Positions 19,036 through 30,573 are shown, counted from the stretch's first letter. The stretch: DNA of 64,000 nucleotides from Massilia sp. KIM (GCF_002007115.1 NZ_MVAD01000001.1:558001-622000); one strand, 5' to 3'. The notes: generated by a model from the letters alone, not told the origin. Numbers and translations: made by a program.

Positions 19036-19602
19036 ATGAAAAAAATCACCGCCTTCCTGCTGGCCGCCGGCGTTTCGCTGAGCGCCGCCGCCGCCCCCGA
19101 AACCTATGTCATCGACGGCAGCCACACCTACCCGCGCTTCGAGTACAGCCACTTCGGCTACTCGAACCAGGTGAGCCGCTTCGACAAGACCAGCGGCACC
19201 ATCGTGCTGGACCGCGCCGCCAAGACCGGTTCGGTCGACGTGAGCATCGACGCCACCAGCGTCAACACCGGCTTCCCGGTCTTCAACGGCCACCTGCAGG
19301 GCGAGGACTTCTTCGACACCAAGAAATACCCGACCATCAGCTTCAAGTCGAGCAAGCTGAACTTCGAGGGCGACAAGCTGGCCTCGGTGGACGGCAACCT
19401 GACCATCAAGGGCGTGACCAAGCCGGTGCGCCTGGAAGTGACTTCCTTCCACTGCATGCCGCACCCGATGCTGAAGAAGGACGCCTGCGGCGCGAACGCG
19501 GTCACCAAGATCAAGCGCAGCGACTTCAACAACGGCAAGTACGCCCCCTACGTGGGCGATGAAGTGACCCTGACCATCCCGGTCGAAGCGGTCAAGCAGT
19601 AA
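19036..19602 (+). CDS. YceI family periplasmic lipid-binding protein
   Basis: A 188-residue protein: Sec signal peptide (about 1-20, MKKITAFLLAAGVSLSAAAA) and a YceI lipocalin-like barrel (YVIDGSHTYPRFEYSHFGYS, GTIVLDRAAKTGSVDVSID, FFDTKKYPTISFKSSKL, LTIKGVTKPVRLEV). YceI proteins bind isoprenoid or amide lipids in the periplasm and are induced by stress or base. ATG at 19036 follows GGAG. The palindrome at 18902 suggests control by the upstream LysR-type protein. The GC content and codon use match the neighbours. Confidence 0.93.
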   Translation: MKKITAFLLAAGVSLSAAAAPETYVIDGSHTYPRFEYSHFGYSNQVSRFDKTSGTIVLDRAAKTGSVDVSIDATSVNTGFPVFNGHLQGEDFFDTKKYPTISFKSSKLNFEGDKLASVDGNLTIKGVTKPVRLEVTSFHCMPHPMLKKDACGANAVTKIKRSDFNNGKYAPYVGDEVTLTIPVEAVKQ

Positions 19603-19613
19603 GCGGCCCACCC

Positions 19614-19635
19614 GGCCCCGGCGCGCGCCGGGGCC
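19614..19635. terminator. Hairpin between converging yceI-like and MAPEG genes
   Basis: GGCCCCGGC (19614-19622) and GCCGGGGCC (19627-19635) form a perfect 9-bp GC stem with a GCGC loop, 12 bp after the YceI-like stop. No T-run follows. The placement between converging genes supports a stem-type terminator. Confidence 0.6.
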
Positions 19636-19649
19636 TGCCGCGGCGGCGC

Positions 19650-20045
19650 TCAGCCGCCCAGGATCGCGGCGAACACCATGATCAGCCCCACCAGCGACAC
19701 GCTCCACACCAGGGTGCGCAGCACCGGGATCGCGGCCGCGTACAGCGGCACGTAGACGATCCTCCCCACGAAATACAGCCAGCAGCCCCAATAGCTCAGC
19801 GTCCCTTCGCGCCCCGCCACGTGGGCGATCAGCACCGCCGCCGCGAACAGCGGCAGGGTCTCGAACAGGTTCGCCTGGGCCCGCTGAAGGCGCGCCGTCA
19901 CCGGGCGCGGCGGCGGCGCTTCGCCGTCGCGCGCGCTCACGTTGTAGGCCGGCCCCGTTTCCTGGGTGCGCAGCAGGGAAGGCAGCAGGATCTGGACCAG
20001 GGCCAGCACCAGGGTCCAGCCGAGGAGGGTCAGTTCGGTCGTCAT
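19650..20045 (-). CDS. MAPEG family membrane protein
   Basis: A 131-residue protein with four predicted membrane segments and the MAPEG core: a polar loop followed by RLQRAQANLFETLPLFAAAV, where the ERxxxAxxNxxE-like pattern is recognisable, then YWGCWLYFVGRIVYVPLYA. MAPEG proteins include glutathione transferases and eicosanoid enzymes; bacterial short forms (YecN-like) are mostly uncharacterised. ATG at 20043-20045. No functional partner nearby. Confidence 0.87.
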   Translation of the reverse strand: MTTELTLLGWTLVLALVQILLPSLLRTQETGPAYNVSARDGEAPPPRPVTARLQRAQANLFETLPLFAAAVLIAHVAGREGTLSYWGCWLYFVGRIVYVPLYAAAIPVLRTLVWSVSLVGLIMVFAAILGG

Positions 20046-20186
20046 GGCAAATCCCTTCAGGGTAGCTTGTCAATACATTAAGGCAGTGCCGATCATACCC
20101 CAAGCCCGACCGGCCTAGTGCGGCATCAACACGTCCACGCCCCACCCGGTGCTAAGCTCGACGCGCCACCAACCCACCCGCGTCCC

Positions 20187-22058
20187 ATGCCCCCCGACCG
20201 CCAGCCCGCGCCCCCAGCCCGGCCACCCCGGGTCAGCGTCCTCATGCCCACCTTCGAGCAGGGCGCCTTCATCGGCCGCGCCCTGGCCAGCCTGTTCGCG
20301 CAGTCCTTCAGCGACTGGGAAGCGATCGTCGTGGACGACGGCTCCCAGGACGACACCTGGGAGCGCCTCGCGCCCTGGCTGGGCGACGCGCGCCTGCGCT
20401 GCCTGCGTTTCGCCTGCAACGCAGGCCTGGGGCGCGCCCTGAACGCCGGCCTGGACGCGGCGCGCGCGCCGCTGGTGGCCTACCTGCCGAGCGACGACGT
20501 CTGGTATGCCGACCACCTGGCGCGCCTGGTCGCCTGCCTGGACGCCGAACCGCGCGTGGTGCTGGCCCATTCCGGCCTGCGCTACCGCTACAACCGCAGC
20601 ACGCCGGAACTGCATCCCGACGGCTGGCTGCAACTGGCGCAATGCGTCCACCGCCTGACGCCGCTGCGCTGGACCGAGCGCGCCGAACTCGAGAGCGACG
20701 ACCTCGAACGCCTGTTCTGGGCCCGCCTGCGCGGCGCCGGGGCTTTCATGGGCAATGGCGCGCCGAGCTGCGAATGGGTCGAGCATCCGCGCCAGCGCAC
20801 CCGGCTGATGCGCGAACCGCTGGGCGGCATCAATCCCTTCCGCCAGCACTACCGGGTGAGCGCGCCGCTGCGCTTTCACGCCAGCACCGGCAACGCGATC
20901 GACGAAGTCGCCCAGCACGCGGCCCAGCGCGCGCCGGCGGCGCCGGCGGCGGACGGCGGCCTCGACATCGTCCTGTGCGGCGAGCTGGCCTACAACGCCG
21001 ACCGCGTGCTGGCGCTGGAAGCCCTCGGCCACCGCCTGCACGGCCTGTGGATGCGCGAACCGCACTGGTACAACACGGTCGGGCCGCTGCCCTTCGGTCG
21101 CGTCCACGAGCTGCCCGAGGCCGGCTGGCGCGCCGCGCTGGCGGCGCTCGCGCCCGACCTGGTCTACGCCCAGCTCAACTGGCAGGCCGTGCCCTTCGCC
21201 CACGAGGTGATGCGCGCCGCGGGCGAAGGGCAGGGCCTGCCTTTCGTATGGCATTTCAAGGAAGGCCCCTTCATCTGCCTGGAGCAAGGCAGCTGGCCCC
21301 AGCTCGCCGAGCTGTGCCGCCTGGCCGACGGCTGCATCCACAGCAGCGCCGAGATGCGCGACTGGTTCCAGGCCGCCGTGCCGGAGCGGCGCGGCCTGGA
21401 ATACGTGCTCGACGGCGACCTGCCGCAGGCCGCCTGGTTCGCAGGCACGCCGGCGGCCCGCCTGTCCGAGGCCGACGGCGAGGTCCACACCGTGGTCCCG
21501 GGGCGCCCGATCGGCCTGCATCCCTACACGGTGGGGGAACTCGCGGACCAGGGCATCCACCTGCATTTCTATGGCGATTTCACCCAGGGCCAGTGGCGCG
21601 CCTGGATCGCCAGGGCGCGCGCGCTGGCGCCGCGCCACCTGCATCTGCACGCCAACGTCGACCAGCGCCGCTGGCTGGCGGAATTCTCGCGCTACGACGC
21701 CGGCTGGCTGCACGTGTTCCGCAGCGCCAACGGCGGCGACCTTAGGCGCGCCGACTGGGACGACCTCAACCTGCCGGCACGCATGAGCCTGTTCGCCGTC
21801 GCCGGCCTGCCCATGATCCTGCGCGACAATGCCGGCGCGCGGGTGGCCGCGCAGGCGCTGGCGCGCCGCCTGGGCGTGGGCCTGTTCTTCGAGGGCATCG
21901 GGGAGCTGGGGCGGCGCCTGCGCGACCGCCCCGCGATGGAGGCGCTGCGCGCCCAGGTGGCGCGCCAGCGCATGCAATTCTGCTTCGACACCCACGCGCC
22001 GGCCCTGGTCGACTTCTTCCGCGCCGTCATCGCGCGCAAGCGCGCCCGGCCGGTATGA
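20187..22058 (+). CDS. Two-domain glycosyltransferase (GT2 fused to a GT-B-like half)
   Basis: A 623-residue protein. The N-terminal part (about 12-120) is a GT2 GT-A domain: VSVLMPTFEQGAFIGRALAS, AIVVDDGSQDDTWERL and the DxD-like PSDDVWYADHL. The remaining 400 residues start LDIVLCGELAYNADRVLALE and look like a CgeB/GT4-type GT-B domain with IHLHFYGDFTQGQWRAW and RMSLFAVAGLPMILRDNAGA. No membrane segment. Probably adds sugars to a surface glycan or protein. I used ATG at 20187; an upstream ATG at 20118 adds a histidine/proline-rich tail. Its 3' end is overlapped by an antisense reading frame from the next gene. Confidence 0.8.
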   Translation: MPPDRQPAPPARPPRVSVLMPTFEQGAFIGRALASLFAQSFSDWEAIVVDDGSQDDTWERLAPWLGDARLRCLRFACNAGLGRALNAGLDAARAPLVAYLPSDDVWYADHLARLVACLDAEPRVVLAHSGLRYRYNRSTPELHPDGWLQLAQCVHRLTPLRWTERAELESDDLERLFWARLRGAGAFMGNGAPSCEWVEHPRQRTRLMREPLGGINPFRQHYRVSAPLRFHASTGNAIDEVAQHAAQRAPAAPAADGGLDIVLCGELAYNADRVLALEALGHRLHGLWMREPHWYNTVGPLPFGRVHELPEAGWRAALAALAPDLVYAQLNWQAVPFAHEVMRAAGEGQGLPFVWHFKEGPFICLEQGSWPQLAELCRLADGCIHSSAEMRDWFQAAVPERRGLEYVLDGDLPQAAWFAGTPAARLSEADGEVHTVVPGRPIGLHPYTVGELADQGIHLHFYGDFTQGQWRAWIARARALAPRHLHLHANVDQRRWLAEFSRYDAGWLHVFRSANGGDLRRADWDDLNLPARMSLFAVAGLPMILRDNAGARVAAQALARRLGVGLFFEGIGELGRRLRDRPAMEALRAQVARQRMQFCFDTHAPALVDFFRAVIARKRARPV

Positions 22059-23332
22059 GCAGGCCATGCCTGGCGCGTCACATCGGGTAAAGCCTCGTGT
22101 AAGTCCGTTGCCGTACCCAGCAGGTCGGCGCGCGGCCGGCCCCAGGCGGGCACGCCATCCGGGCAGGGCTGTCCCGCCATGGCGGCATAGGGCAAGGTGG
22201 AGAAATTGGGCTGGTCCGGCGCGCCGAAACGGACGTCGGTCGCGGCGCCGTCCGCCAGCGAGGGCACGCGGGCGAAGCGGGTCCATGCATCGAAGTGGCA
22301 ATTGCTGCGCTGAAGCTGCCGGAGGTCGGCGATGCGGCCGGTGTGGGTGAAGCGCCAGGCCAGGGCCGCGCCTTCCACCGACGCGGGCGCGTCCGGCACG
22401 CCGCCGAAGCGGGCCGGACATTGCGATACCGGGTTCAGGCCTGGGGCCAGGCTCAGCACGCCGACGCGCACCGCATAGGCTCCGCCGCGCCCATCTTCCG
22501 AAACGGTGGCGAATGACCAGCACAGCGGATTGGCGGGAAAGGCCGACAGCGGGATGTCGAGCACGCGGCTGCCCGGTTCCAGCCTGGCCAGGGCGGTGCG
22601 CGCCTGCTCGCGCGCCAGGGGCGCCATCGCGGCCTGGACCCCGATGAAGGCGAGGCAGGCGGCTACCCCGGCCAGCATCCCCGCCGCGCCGCCGCGCCGG
22701 GCGGCGAGCGCGACCGCGCCGGCCACCAGGGCCAGCAGGACCAGCGAGCCCCATTGCAAAAAGCCGCGCCAGGCGAAATAGCCGAGCGCCAGGGCCAGCA
22801 GGCCAGGCAGGCCCCAGCGCAGCCGGGGACCGGCCAGCAGGGCCGCCGCCACGCCCAGGGCGGTCCAGAACACCGGCTCGATGATGAACACCAGGTCGCC
22901 GTACAGCCAGCGCCCGTCGAAGGGATGGAAGGGATGCACGCCGTAGACGTTGAGTCCGTCGAAGCCCAGGTGCAGGAGCACGCCCAGCAGGCCGGTCGCC
23001 AGCAGGCCGCGGCGCGCGCCGGCGCTGGCCTGGAGCAGGCGCCGCAGGCCGGGCCAGCACAGCCACAGCAGGCCGAGCAGCAGCGCCACCTGGGGCAGGC
23101 CGTAGAGCAGGGTGTGGGTGTGGCCGCGGTGGTGCATCAGGTAGCCGAGCGGGGGCGCCAGCAGCGGCGTCAGCACCAGGTCGAGGTCGGGGAAGTTGCT
23201 CGCCAGGACGCCGGTCGCGATCAGGGCGCGGCGCCGGGTGCGCCCGGCTGCGGCATCGGCTTCGACCGGCAGGGCGCGGTCAACCAGCTCGCCCAGCGCC
23301 ACGCCGACCAGGGTGTGGGTCAAATTATCCAT
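21692..23332 (-). CDS. YbcI/DUF457-type membrane metal-dependent hydrolase, C-terminus uncertain
   Basis: N-terminus MDNLTHTLVGVALGEL, then SNFPDLDLVL and HHRGHTHTLLYGLP, the His/Asp motifs of the LexA-regulated YbcI-like inner-membrane hydrolases, and about five membrane segments over residues 1-235. A soluble domain follows to about residue 415 (RPRADLLG). After this the frame continues 366 bp antisense into the 3' end of the glycosyltransferase, giving Arg/Ser-rich sequence with no family character. A single-base shift near 22,105-22,125 would end the protein at 22,078 with RTYTRLYPM, a believable terminus. I therefore trust 22,078-23,332 and doubt the rest. ATG 23332 preferred to TTG 23338. 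Confidence 0.65.
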   Translation of the reverse strand: MDNLTHTLVGVALGELVDRALPVEADAAAGRTRRRALIATGVLASNFPDLDLVLTPLLAPPLGYLMHHRGHTHTLLYGLPQVALLLGLLWLCWPGLRRLLQASAGARRGLLATGLLGVLLHLGFDGLNVYGVHPFHPFDGRWLYGDLVFIIEPVFWTALGVAAALLAGPRLRWGLPGLLALALGYFAWRGFLQWGSLVLLALVAGAVALAARRGGAAGMLAGVAACLAFIGVQAAMAPLAREQARTALARLEPGSRVLDIPLSAFPANPLCWSFATVSEDGRGGAYAVRVGVLSLAPGLNPVSQCPARFGGVPDAPASVEGAALAWRFTHTGRIADLRQLQRSNCHFDAWTRFARVPSLADGAATDVRFGAPDQPNFSTLPYAAMAGQPCPDGVPAWGRPRADLLGTATDLHEALPDVTRQAWPAHTGRARLRAMTARKKSTRAGAWVSKQNCMRWRATWARSASIAGRSRRRRPSSPMPSKNRPTPRRRASACAATRAPALSRRIMGRPATANRLMRAGRLRSSQSARLRSPPLALRNTCSQPAS

Positions 23333-23412
23333 GCGCAAATCTTACACGGAAAGCAAGATCTGATCGGAATCTGAGCATTTGTTTTGCCTACAGCGAAATT
23401 TGTCTGAGCTTT

Positions 23413-23426
23413 TTGATGCAGGTCAA
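23413..23426. promoter_or_regulatory. FNR-type box upstream of the chemoreceptor gene
   Basis: TTGATGCAGGTCAA matches TTGAT-N4-ATCAA with one mismatch (G for A). It lies 73 bp upstream of the proposed GTG start of the Aer-like receptor, in an AT-rich leader. Near-identical TTGATGCAAGTCAA precedes hemN. Regulation of energy-taxis receptors by FNR is known in other bacteria; here it is inferred from the motif. Confidence 0.6.
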
Positions 23427-23498
23427 AAATTTTGTGAACCCGCCTCACTAGAATGCAAAGCATCAGATTTTTCCTATAGGCAACACAAGGAGTGTGTC

Positions 23499-25118
23499 GT
23501 GCGTAACAATCAGCCGGTCACCGGCATCGAATACCTGCTGAAGGCAGGCCAGTCCATCGTGTCGAAGACCGACACCAAGGGCCGCATCACCTACGTCAAT
23601 CCGAGCTTCATCGAGGTCAGCGGCTTCACCGAGGAAGAGCTGCTGGGCAAGGCCCACAATCTGGTGCGCCACCCGGACATGCCGCCCCAGGCCTTCGCCG
23701 ATCTGTGGCGCACCCTGCAGGCGGGCGAGCCCTGGACCGGGCTGGTCAAGAACCGCCGCAAGAACGGCGACTTCTACTGGGTGGTGGCGAACGTGGTGCC
23801 GGTCAAGGAGGGTGGCCGGGTCACCGGCTACATGTCGGTGCGCACCGCGCCCAGCCGCGAGCAGGTGCGCGCGGCCGAGGCCCTGTACCAGGCGATCCGC
23901 AGCGGTGCGGCGCAGGGCCTGGCGATCGTGCGCGGCCAGGCCGTGCGCGCCGGCTGGCGCAGCAGGCTGGCCGGCCTGCGCGCGCTGCCCCTGACCCGCC
24001 GGCTCGCCCTCCTGATGGGCGCCCAGGCGCTGTTGCTGGCCGGCCTGGGACTCAGCGCGGCCCAACCGGCCTGGCAGGCGCTGGCGGCGCTGGGCGTGGC
24101 CGGCACCCTGGCGGCCTGGGCCGAACTGCATCGCAACATCGCCCGCCCGCTGCACCAGGCGACCCAGGCCGTCTACGCCCTGGCCGGCGGCGACCTGGCG
24201 CATCCGATCGAGCCGGATGGCAGCGGCGAATTCCGCCATCTGCAACTGGCCCTGCGCCAGCTCGGCATCAACCTGCGCGCCATCGTCGGCGACGTGCGCC
24301 GCAACGTCGGCTCGATCGAGGAGGCCACCCGCGCCATCGCGGCCGGCAATGGCGACCTGGCCAGCCGCACCGAAGCCCAGGCCGCCAGCCTGGAGCAGAC
24401 CGCCGGCAGCCTGGGCCAGATCGCGGCCGCCGCCGGCCACAACACGGCGGGCGCGCTGCGCGCCGACGCCCTGGTCGAGGCGGCCTCCGGCGTCGCCGGG
24501 CGCGGCGGCGAGGCGGTCGAGCGGGTCGGCGAGACCATGGGGCGCATCAGCGCCTCGGCCACCCGCATCGCCGACATCATCGGCCTGATCGACGGCATCG
24601 CCTTCCAGACCAACCTGCTGGCCCTGAATGCGGCGGTGGAGGCGGCGCGCGCAGGCGAACAGGGGCGCGGCTTTGCCGTGGTGGCGGGCGAGGTGCGCAG
24701 CCTGGCCCAGCGCTCGGCCGCCGCCGCGCGCGAGATCAAGGGGCTGATCGAGTCCTCGAACGGCCAGGTGGAGGAGGGCGGGCAGCTGGTCGGGGACGCC
24801 GGCCGCACCATGCGCGACGTGGTCGGCTCGGTGCGCGAGGCCGCCGCCATCATGGGCGACATCGCCCGCGCCAGCCGCGAGCAGGACGAGGGCATCGCCC
24901 AGGTGAACGCCGCCATGGCCCAGCTGGACACGATCACGCGCCACAACGCCGCCCTGGTCGAGGAAGCCGCCCTGGCTTCCGGCAACGTGGCCGAGGAGGC
25001 GAGCCGCCTGGTGCAGGCGCTGTCGGTGTTCAAATTCGACGACGGACAGGCTCGGTCAGCCAAACAGTCTCGGCAGCATTTGATGCAAGTCAAGGATTTT
25101 GCCGAAGCAGATCAATAG
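23499..25118 (+). CDS. Aer-like PAS chemoreceptor (methyl-accepting chemotaxis protein)
   Basis: A 539-residue transducer. The N-terminal PAS (about 8-115) has [40 protein letters not shown] and [19 protein letters not shown], which matches FAD-binding Aer PAS domains that sense redox or oxygen. A hydrophobic hairpin (about 172-210) anchors it, followed by HAMP-like and MCP signalling domains with [20 protein letters not shown] and [19 protein letters not shown]. No C-terminal CheR pentapeptide. GTG at 23499 has AAGGAG six bases before and fits Aer; the upstream in-frame ATG at 23379 precedes the FNR box and is unlikely. Probable role: steering to favourable oxygen levels. Confidence 0.9.
   Translation: MRNNQPVTGIEYLLKAGQSIVSKTDTKGRITYVNPSFIEVSGFTEEELLGKAHNLVRHPDMPPQAFADLWRTLQAGEPWTGLVKNRRKNGDFYWVVANVVPVKEGGRVTGYMSVRTAPSREQVRAAEALYQAIRSGAAQGLAIVRGQAVRAGWRSRLAGLRALPLTRRLALLMGAQALLLAGLGLSAAQPAWQALAALGVAGTLAAWAELHRNIARPLHQATQAVYALAGGDLAHPIEPDGSGEFRHLQLALRQLGINLRAIVGDVRRNVGSIEEATRAIAAGNGDLASRTEAQAASLEQTAGSLGQIAAAAGHNTAGALRADALVEAASGVAGRGGEAVERVGETMGRISASATRIADIIGLIDGIAFQTNLLALNAAVEAARAGEQGRGFAVVAGEVRSLAQRSAAAAREIKGLIESSNGQVEEGGQLVGDAGRTMRDVVGSVREAAAIMGDIARASREQDEGIAQVNAAMAQLDTITRHNAALVEEAALASGNVAEEASRLVQALSVFKFDDGQARSAKQSRQHLMQVKDFAEADQ
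25080..25093. promoter_or_regulatory. FNR-type box upstream of hemN
   Basis: TTGATGCAAGTCAA, one mismatch from TTGAT-N4-ATCAA, lies inside the last codons of the chemoreceptor gene and 89 bp before the hemN start. hemN is a classic FNR/Anr target, so an independent hemN promoter here is plausible. Confidence 0.62.
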
Positions 25119-25181
25119 ACTGACAGCTCATCATGTCGCTTTGCATTTCCGCAAGGCGACGGAAGCTGGAGCACATCTGTC

Positions 25182-26624
25182 ATGCACGTCGAAGCCTCAA
25201 CTGTCCTGGTCCCCGCCGCGCCGGTCCCCATTGCGCCTTACCCCACCGTCGAATTCGATGCCGGGCTGCTCGGCCGTCTCGGCAAGTCCGGTCCGCGCTA
25301 CACCTCCTACCCGACCGCCGACCGCTTTAGCGAGGCCTTCGGCTACCGCGACTACCTGCACGCGGTGGCCGGCGTGCGCACCCGCGGGACCAAGCGCCCG
25401 CTCTCGCTCTACCTGCACATCCCCTTCTGCGAGTCGATCTGCTACTACTGCGGCTGCAACAAGATCGTGACCCGGCGCCGCGACAAGGCGGCCACCTACC
25501 TGGCTTACCTGAAGCGCGAGATCGAGATGCAGGGCCTGCTGTTCGCCGGCATGAACGAGGTCGAGCAGCTGCACTTCGGCGGCGGCACCCCGACCTATCT
25601 CAGCGACGAGCAGATGGGCGAGCTGATGGCCCACCTGCGCCGCAGCTTTCGCTTCGCGCCGGACGAGGCGGGCGAGTATGCGATCGAGATCGACCCGCGC
25701 ACGGTGTCGGACGAACGCGTGCACAGCCTGCGCCGCCAGGGCTTCAACCGCCTCAGCCTGGGCGTGCAGGACTTCGACCCCGAGGTCCAGCAGGCGGTCA
25801 ACCGGGTCCAGCCCGAGCAGGAGACGCGCGCCGTGATCGCGGCCGCGCGCGGCGCGGGTTTCCGCTCCATCAGCATCGACCTGATCTACGGCCTGCCGAA
25901 GCAGACCATGCAGACCATGGCGCGCACCATGGACAAGGTGGTGGCGGCCGACCCCGACCGCATCTCGCTCTACCACTACGCCCACATGCCGCACCTGTTC
26001 AAGCCGCAGCGCCGCATCAACGCGGCCGACATGCCGGACAGCGACACCAAGCTGGCCATGCTCCAGCTGTGCATCGAGCGCCTGACGGCCGCCGGCTACG
26101 TCTACATCGGCATGGACCATTTCGCCAAGCCCGGCGACGACCTGGCCGTGGCCCAGCGCCAGGGCCGCCTGCACCGCAATTTCCAGGGCTATTCGACCCA
26201 TGCCGAGGCCGACCTGATCTCCTGCGGGGTGTCGGCCATCAGCGCGGTCGGCGCCACCTACAGCCAGAACGTCAAGAGCCTGGACGACTACTACGAGCTG
26301 CTGGACCAGAACGAACTGCCGGTGGGGCGCGGCATCCGCCTGTCGATGGACGACCTGCTGCGGCGCGCCATCATCCAGAAGCTGATGTGCCAGTTCGAGC
26401 TCTCGGTGGCCGCGATCGAGCAGGCTTTTCCGGTGCAGTTCGAGGCCTATTTCGCCAACGAGCTGGCGCAGCTGCGCCAGTTCGAGCGCGACGGACTGGT
26501 GCACCTCACGCCGGAATGGATCAGCGTCACGATGAAGGGACGGCTCCTGGTCCGCAACCTGTGCATGGTGTTCGACCGCTACCTGACCGAGCGCACCGGG
26601 CCGCGCCACTCGCCAACCATCTAG
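25182..26624 (+). CDS. hemN: Oxygen-independent coproporphyrinogen III dehydrogenase
   Basis: A 480-residue radical SAM enzyme that decarboxylates coproporphyrinogen III to protoporphyrinogen IX for heme synthesis without oxygen. The cluster motif is LHIPFCESICYYCGCNK (CxxxCxxC with the extra HemN cysteine), followed by LHFGGGTPTYLSDEQM (glycine-rich SAM loop), YAIEIDPRTVSDERV and DLIYGLPKQTMQTM. Length is as expected for HemN rather than the shorter HemW. It sits directly before the cbb3 assembly genes and behind an FNR-type box, supplying heme for the oxidase when oxygen is low. Confidence 0.96.
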   Translation: MHVEASTVLVPAAPVPIAPYPTVEFDAGLLGRLGKSGPRYTSYPTADRFSEAFGYRDYLHAVAGVRTRGTKRPLSLYLHIPFCESICYYCGCNKIVTRRRDKAATYLAYLKREIEMQGLLFAGMNEVEQLHFGGGTPTYLSDEQMGELMAHLRRSFRFAPDEAGEYAIEIDPRTVSDERVHSLRRQGFNRLSLGVQDFDPEVQQAVNRVQPEQETRAVIAAARGAGFRSISIDLIYGLPKQTMQTMARTMDKVVAADPDRISLYHYAHMPHLFKPQRRINAADMPDSDTKLAMLQLCIERLTAAGYVYIGMDHFAKPGDDLAVAQRQGRLHRNFQGYSTHAEADLISCGVSAISAVGATYSQNVKSLDDYYELLDQNELPVGRGIRLSMDDLLRRAIIQKLMCQFELSVAAIEQAFPVQFEAYFANELAQLRQFERDGLVHLTPEWISVTMKGRLLVRNLCMVFDRYLTERTGPRHSPTI

Positions 26625-26632
26625 GAGAGGCC

Positions 26633-27399
26633 ATGAGCGGCATCGCCCTGTTCCCCGTGTTCCTGGTCGGCCTGCTCGGCAGCGTCCACTGCGCCGGCAT
26701 GTGCGGCGGCATCGTCGGCGCGCTGTCGCTGGCCGGGCCGTCCCCGCAGCCCGCCTACCCGGGGCCGGCCTTCCCGGTGCCGGTGCGCACGGTGCGGGCG
26801 GCGCCCGAGGCGCTGCGGGTGGCCGCCTACAATGGCGGGCGCATCGCCAGCTACATGGCGGCGGGGGCGCTGGCCGGCGGCGCCGCCGGCGCGCTGGCGC
26901 TGCGCAGCCTGCCGGCCCTGCAGGCGGGCGCCTACTGGATGGCCAACCTGATGCTGGTCGCGCTCGGCCTGTTCCTGATGGACGCCTGGCGCGGCCTGGC
27001 GCGCCTGGAGCAGGGCGGCCAGGCCCTGTGGCGCCGCCTCGCCCCGCTGCGGCGCCGCCTCGGCCCGCCGGCCACGCCGGCGCGCATGCTGGCCGCCGGC
27101 GCCCTGTGGGGCTGGCTGCCCTGCGGCATGGTGTACAGCGTGCTGGCCACCGCCATGCTGTCCGGCTCAGCACTCGGCGGCGCGGCCGTGATGCTGGCCT
27201 TCGGCCTTGGCACCCTGCCGATGCTGGCCGCCCTCGGGCTGGCCGGCCAGCGCCTGCGCACCCGGCTGGGCGAGCGCCGCGTGCGGATCGCGGCGGGCCT
27301 GGTGGTCGCCGCCTTCGGCCTGCTGGGCCTGGCGCGCGCGGCCGGCGGCCTGCCCGGGGGCTGGATCGAGGTGCTGTGCCTGAGCCCGCGAGGCGCGGC

Positions 27400-27403
<4 letters not shown>
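26633..27403 (+). CDS. TauE/SafE-family membrane protein of the cbb3 assembly cluster
   Basis: A 256-residue integral membrane protein with about six hydrophobic segments and the N-terminal motif GSVHCAGMCGGIVGAL, typical of the UreH/TauE-like proteins (urease accessory-like transmembrane domain) found beside ccoI and ccoS. Such proteins are thought to take part in copper or metal handling for cbb3 oxidase; the exact role is not proven. AGGAGAGG precedes the ATG by three bases, and its stop overlaps the ccoI start (ATGA), indicating coupling. Confidence 0.85.
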
Positions 27404-29823
<2,420 letters not shown>

Positions 29824-29825
29824 CG

Positions 29826-29969
29826 ATGGAAGCCTTGTACCTGCTGGTTCCGCTGAGCGTGATGCTGGTGGCCGTGGCGCTGTGGGTGTTCTTCGGCGCC
29901 GCCGACAGCGGCCAGTTCGAGGACCTCGAAGGGCCGGCGCTCAGGATACTCGGCGACGACGACGCGTGA
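29826..29969 (+). CDS. ccoS: cbb3-type cytochrome oxidase assembly protein CcoS
   Basis: A 47-residue protein starting two bases after the ccoI stop: one N-terminal membrane segment (YLLVPLSVMLVAVALWVFF) followed by the characteristic GAADSGQFEDLEGPALRIL and an acidic DDD end. CcoS is needed for loading heme b and copper into CcoN. Size, sequence and position after ccoI are all standard. It is the last gene of this transcription unit; the next gene is on the other strand. Confidence 0.92.
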   Translation: MEALYLLVPLSVMLVAVALWVFFGAADSGQFEDLEGPALRILGDDDA

Positions 29970-30000
29970 ATAGCCACCACACGCCACCACACGCACCACC

Positions 30001-30399
30001 TCACATGGTCGGCCCGCGCCCGCTTCCCTGTTCCTTCTCGATCCTTTCCTGGCATTCGATGCAGGTCCTGACCGTCGGCGTCGCCAGCAGCCTGGCTTCG
30101 GGAATCTCGCGTCCGCAGGATTCGCAGATCCCCGCGCCGCCCGCGGACAGCTTGCCCAGCGCGACGTCGATCTCGTGCAGCAGCGCGGTCTCGTGGTCGG
30201 CGAAGTGTTCCTCGTCGTGGCTGATCATCTCGGCCGTCACGCGGTCGTCGCCCGGCGCCTCGTGCGCCAGCGGTCCGATCGCCGGGGCGTCGCCCTCGGC
30301 CGCGTCGATGCGCGCGCGCACCGTGCGCAGGGTCTCTTCGCGCGCCTGGGTCAGGCGCTTCTGCATTTCTTGATGGGTGGCTTGCGAAAGCGGCGGCAT
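30001..30399 (-). CDS. TraR/DksA-type zinc-finger protein
   Basis: A 132-residue protein with an N-terminal coiled-coil-like helix pair (QEMQKRLTQAREETLRTVRA) and a C-terminal four-cysteine zinc finger (GICESCGREIPEARLL ... RTCIECQERIEKE), the DksA/TraR C4 fingerprint. The tip region reads EAPGDDRVTAEMISHDEEH, so it lacks the canonical DxxDxA tip of true DksA. Such short paralogues may bind RNA polymerase in the secondary channel. It is divergent from ccoN with an imperfect FNR-type box 77 bp upstream, so a low-oxygen regulator is suggested. Confidence 0.82.
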   Translation of the reverse strand: MPPLSQATHQEMQKRLTQAREETLRTVRARIDAAEGDAPAIGPLAHEAPGDDRVTAEMISHDEEHFADHETALLHEIDVALGKLSAGGAGICESCGREIPEARLLATPTVRTCIECQERIEKEQGSGRGPTM

Positions 30400-30475
30400 G
30401 GCGGTCTCCCCGATAGAGGGTAGGGCGGCGTCGAGGAACGGCCCGCGGCATGCGGCGAACCGTCTGTCATGGACC

Positions 30476-30489
30476 TTGATTCATCTCAA
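30476..30489. promoter_or_regulatory. Imperfect FNR-type box, DksA-like side
   Basis: TTGATTCATCTCAA: left half TTGAT perfect, right half CTCAA (two mismatches from ATCAA). It lies 77 bp upstream of the DksA-like start and 164 bp upstream of ccoN. Weaker than the neighbouring perfect box at 30574, but correctly spaced for the minus-strand gene. Confidence 0.45.
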
Positions 30490-30573
30490 AGCAGCATGGT
30501 CGATGTTCGTAGACGACGCGCTGCGCACTCGGTGACAACACTTCGTCCCATATCTCATCCGATGCGGAACAAT

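Noticed and set aside
20115..23066. Long minus-strand frame opposite the glycosyltransferase
   Set aside because: Composition and lack of any domain mark it as a shadow of GC-rich coding DNA.
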